A stretch of 64,000 nucleotides of DNA, taken from positions 1-64,000 of the forward strand of contig CAJOMJ010000017.1 of the NCBI GenBank assembly GCA_905235505.1. Direction: 5' to 3'. The number at the start of each line of letters is the position of its first letter. Positions within the stretch are counted from its first letter, which is position 1. This DNA comes from Paludibacteraceae bacterium (GTDB lineage: Bacteria > Bacteroidota > Bacteroidia > Bacteroidales > Paludibacteraceae). Below the pieces are notes generated by a model. That model was not told the origin of the DNA and did not search any database. It saw only the letters and a list, made by a program, of their open reading frames with translations. A program made the position numbers and the translations under genes. Of the stretch, positions 63,054 to 64,000 are shown in pieces.

Positions 63054-63464
63054 ATGAAAACAGGAACAAAAGTAGTAACAATCATTAGTGTAGTGGCAGT
63101 ACTTGTGCTTGCCGGTTGGTTTTGGTTTACCTACTATTTTGTGTTTGCCGAAGGTGTGAAAGCGGGAGAACTGAACCGTTTTACATACAAGGGCTATATC
63201 TTCAAGACCTATGAAGGCAAAATCATTCAGGCGGGCTACAACTCGGAGAATGCCAAAGGTACTATTCAGTCCAACGAATTCGACTTCTCCGTTGAGAGCG
63301 AAGAAGTGGCGGACAAACTGATGAAAAGCACGGGCAAGACTGTGGAGTTGCATTACAAGGAGTACAAGGGTGCTCTGCCGTGGCGCGGTATGCAGAAGTT
63401 TGTAGTGGACTCTATCATCTCTGTTTCGCAGAATGATATGCCGCTTAATGTGCCGATATTCTAA
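63054..63464 (+). CDS. conserved small membrane-anchored protein of unknown function
   Basis: A 136-residue protein with one N-terminal membrane helix (about 8-31), then a soluble domain with GELNRFTYKGYIFKTYEGK and VELHYKEYKG. Similar short proteins are widespread in Bacteroidales, where some databases label them 6-phosphogluconate dehydrogenase. Nothing in this sequence supports that enzyme. Own promoter, and separate from the polysaccharide genes. Confidence 0.7.
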   Translation: MKTGTKVVTIISVVAVLVLAGWFWFTYYFVFAEGVKAGELNRFTYKGYIFKTYEGKIIQAGYNSENAKGTIQSNEFDFSVESEEVADKLMKSTGKTVELHYKEYKGALPWRGMQKFVVDSIISVSQNDMPLNVPIF

Positions 63465-63477
63465 AGTTGATAGTTTT

Positions 63478-63502
63478 GTAGAGACACGACATTGTCACGT
63501 CT
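63478..63502 (-). repeat. REP-like palindromic repeat, copy 3 (inverted)
   Basis: On the minus strand AGACGTGACAATGTCGTGTC then TCTAC. Same family as 35611-35636 and 38837-38862. Confidence 0.75.
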
Positions 63503-63661
63503 AAAGGTTGATAAGTGGTAAGTCAGCAGATTGATTGGTTCATTGTGTACGTGTATGACGCTATGAATCAGTTGTAGGGAATTGAGAATTATTCTGCCAG
63601 GGCTTGTGTCCGTAGGGGCATGGGCGACGACAGGACTTTAATATATTAAATTACACACTTT

Positions 63662-64000
63662 ATGGTAAAAGAAAATTTTGTAGAGATGTTCCAAAACTCC
63701 TTCCGTGAGAATTGGGATCTTGAGGCGTACACGGACTATGAGACCAAGTACACCATGACTTACGCTCAGGTGGCTGAGCAAGTGGAAAAACTGCATCTGT
63801 TGTTTCAGCAGTGCGGAATAGAAAGAAACGACAAGGTGGGCCTTATAGGGCGCAACTGCGCTCACTGGGCGGTTGCGTATGTCGCAACAGTAACCTACGG
63901 AGCGGTGATAGTGCCTATCCTTCAGGACTTCCGTCCGGACAATGTGCACCATATTTTGAAGCACTCCGACTCTAAACTGCTTTTCACGGCAGACTATATC
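63662..64000 (+). CDS. AMP-dependent acyl-CoA synthetase, N-terminal part (runs off the window)
   Basis: 113 residues are present, starting MVKENFVEMFQNSF. IGRNCAHWAVAYVATVTYGGVIVPILQDF matches the same region of the synthetase at 20366-22036 (CGRNSANWAVSYLAIAAYGG). They are paralogues of the long-chain acyl-CoA ligase family. The catalytic motifs lie outside the window. Confidence 0.85.
   Translation, partial: MVKENFVEMFQNSFRENWDLEAYTDYETKYTMTYAQVAEQVEKLHLLFQQCGIERNDKVGLIGRNCAHWAVAYVATVTYGAVIVPILQDFRPDNVHHILKHSDSKLLFTADYI

Noticed and set aside
63054..63464. 6-phosphogluconate dehydrogenase, a label common for similar short proteins
   Set aside because: At 136 residues with a membrane helix and no NADP-binding motif it cannot be this enzyme.

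Overview
The window looks like chromosomal DNA of a member of the Bacteroidales (Bacteroidota). Four things support this. Promoters have the TAnnTTTG -7 box and an upstream TTTG instead of sigma70 boxes. Shine-Dalgarno sequences are mostly absent. Rho carries a long low-complexity insertion. The gene families are typical of gut or oral Bacteroidales: a methylmalonyl-CoA decarboxylase operon, a TonB-dependent receptor with an extended leader, NADP-type glutamate dehydrogenase and a mosaic surface-polysaccharide locus. I see no rRNA, tRNA, transposase, integrase or CRISPR array. The species cannot be named from this sequence alone.

Layout. 1-6.2 kb: the end of a FISUMP-type surface protein, then a two-gene unit encoding a SIR2-like/TIR protein and a very large STAND ATPase with BspA-like repeats and a polytopic membrane tail. 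This pair is the best candidate for an undescribed immune or signalling system. 6.2-13.1 kb: a repeat-rich leader and an eight-gene type II fatty-acid-like operon (acyltransferase, ketosynthase, ACP, two hot-dog dehydratases, thioesterase, CrtI-like oxidoreductase, FabG) that resembles part of an aryl-polyene or related lipid pathway. 13.1-22 kb: a structured leader and an EptA-like phosphotransferase, gdhA, a sensor kinase, an ArsG/CcdA-like permease, TrmN6 and an acyl-CoA ligase. 22-27.5 kb: tandem-repeat intergenic DNA and the propionate/methylmalonyl module (mce, carboxyltransferase, OadG-like, biotin carrier with two biotinyl domains, OadB-like Na+ pump). 27.5-38.7 kb: housekeeping genes (mtaB, rho, aldo/keto reductase, DUF1294, era), a TonB-dependent receptor and an M16 peptidase.

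39-63 kb: a surface-polysaccharide locus. It contains glycosyltransferases, a GT39-like membrane protein, an AAC(3)-fold acetyltransferase, NodB-like deacetylases, a FemAB-like acetyltransferase, LicD, a nucleotidyltransferase, hexapeptide acyltransferases, a DUF354 protein and two UDP-sugar 2-epimerases. Inside it sits a KAS III/FkbH/ACP cassette of the kind used to make and condense glyceryl-ACP units. The locus is mosaic. It holds truncated GT2, GT4 and wecB stubs, an AAA ATPase between 151-bp near-identical repeats, a HipB-HipA module, and a separate three-part HipS-HipT-HipB module bracketed by a perfect 52-bp duplication of the neighbouring promoter.

The window ends with a small membrane protein and the start of a second acyl-CoA ligase gene. 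Intergenic DNA carries several tandem arrays with a 22-bp or 10/11-bp period, dispersed repeats shared between distant gaps, and a REP-like palindrome family.
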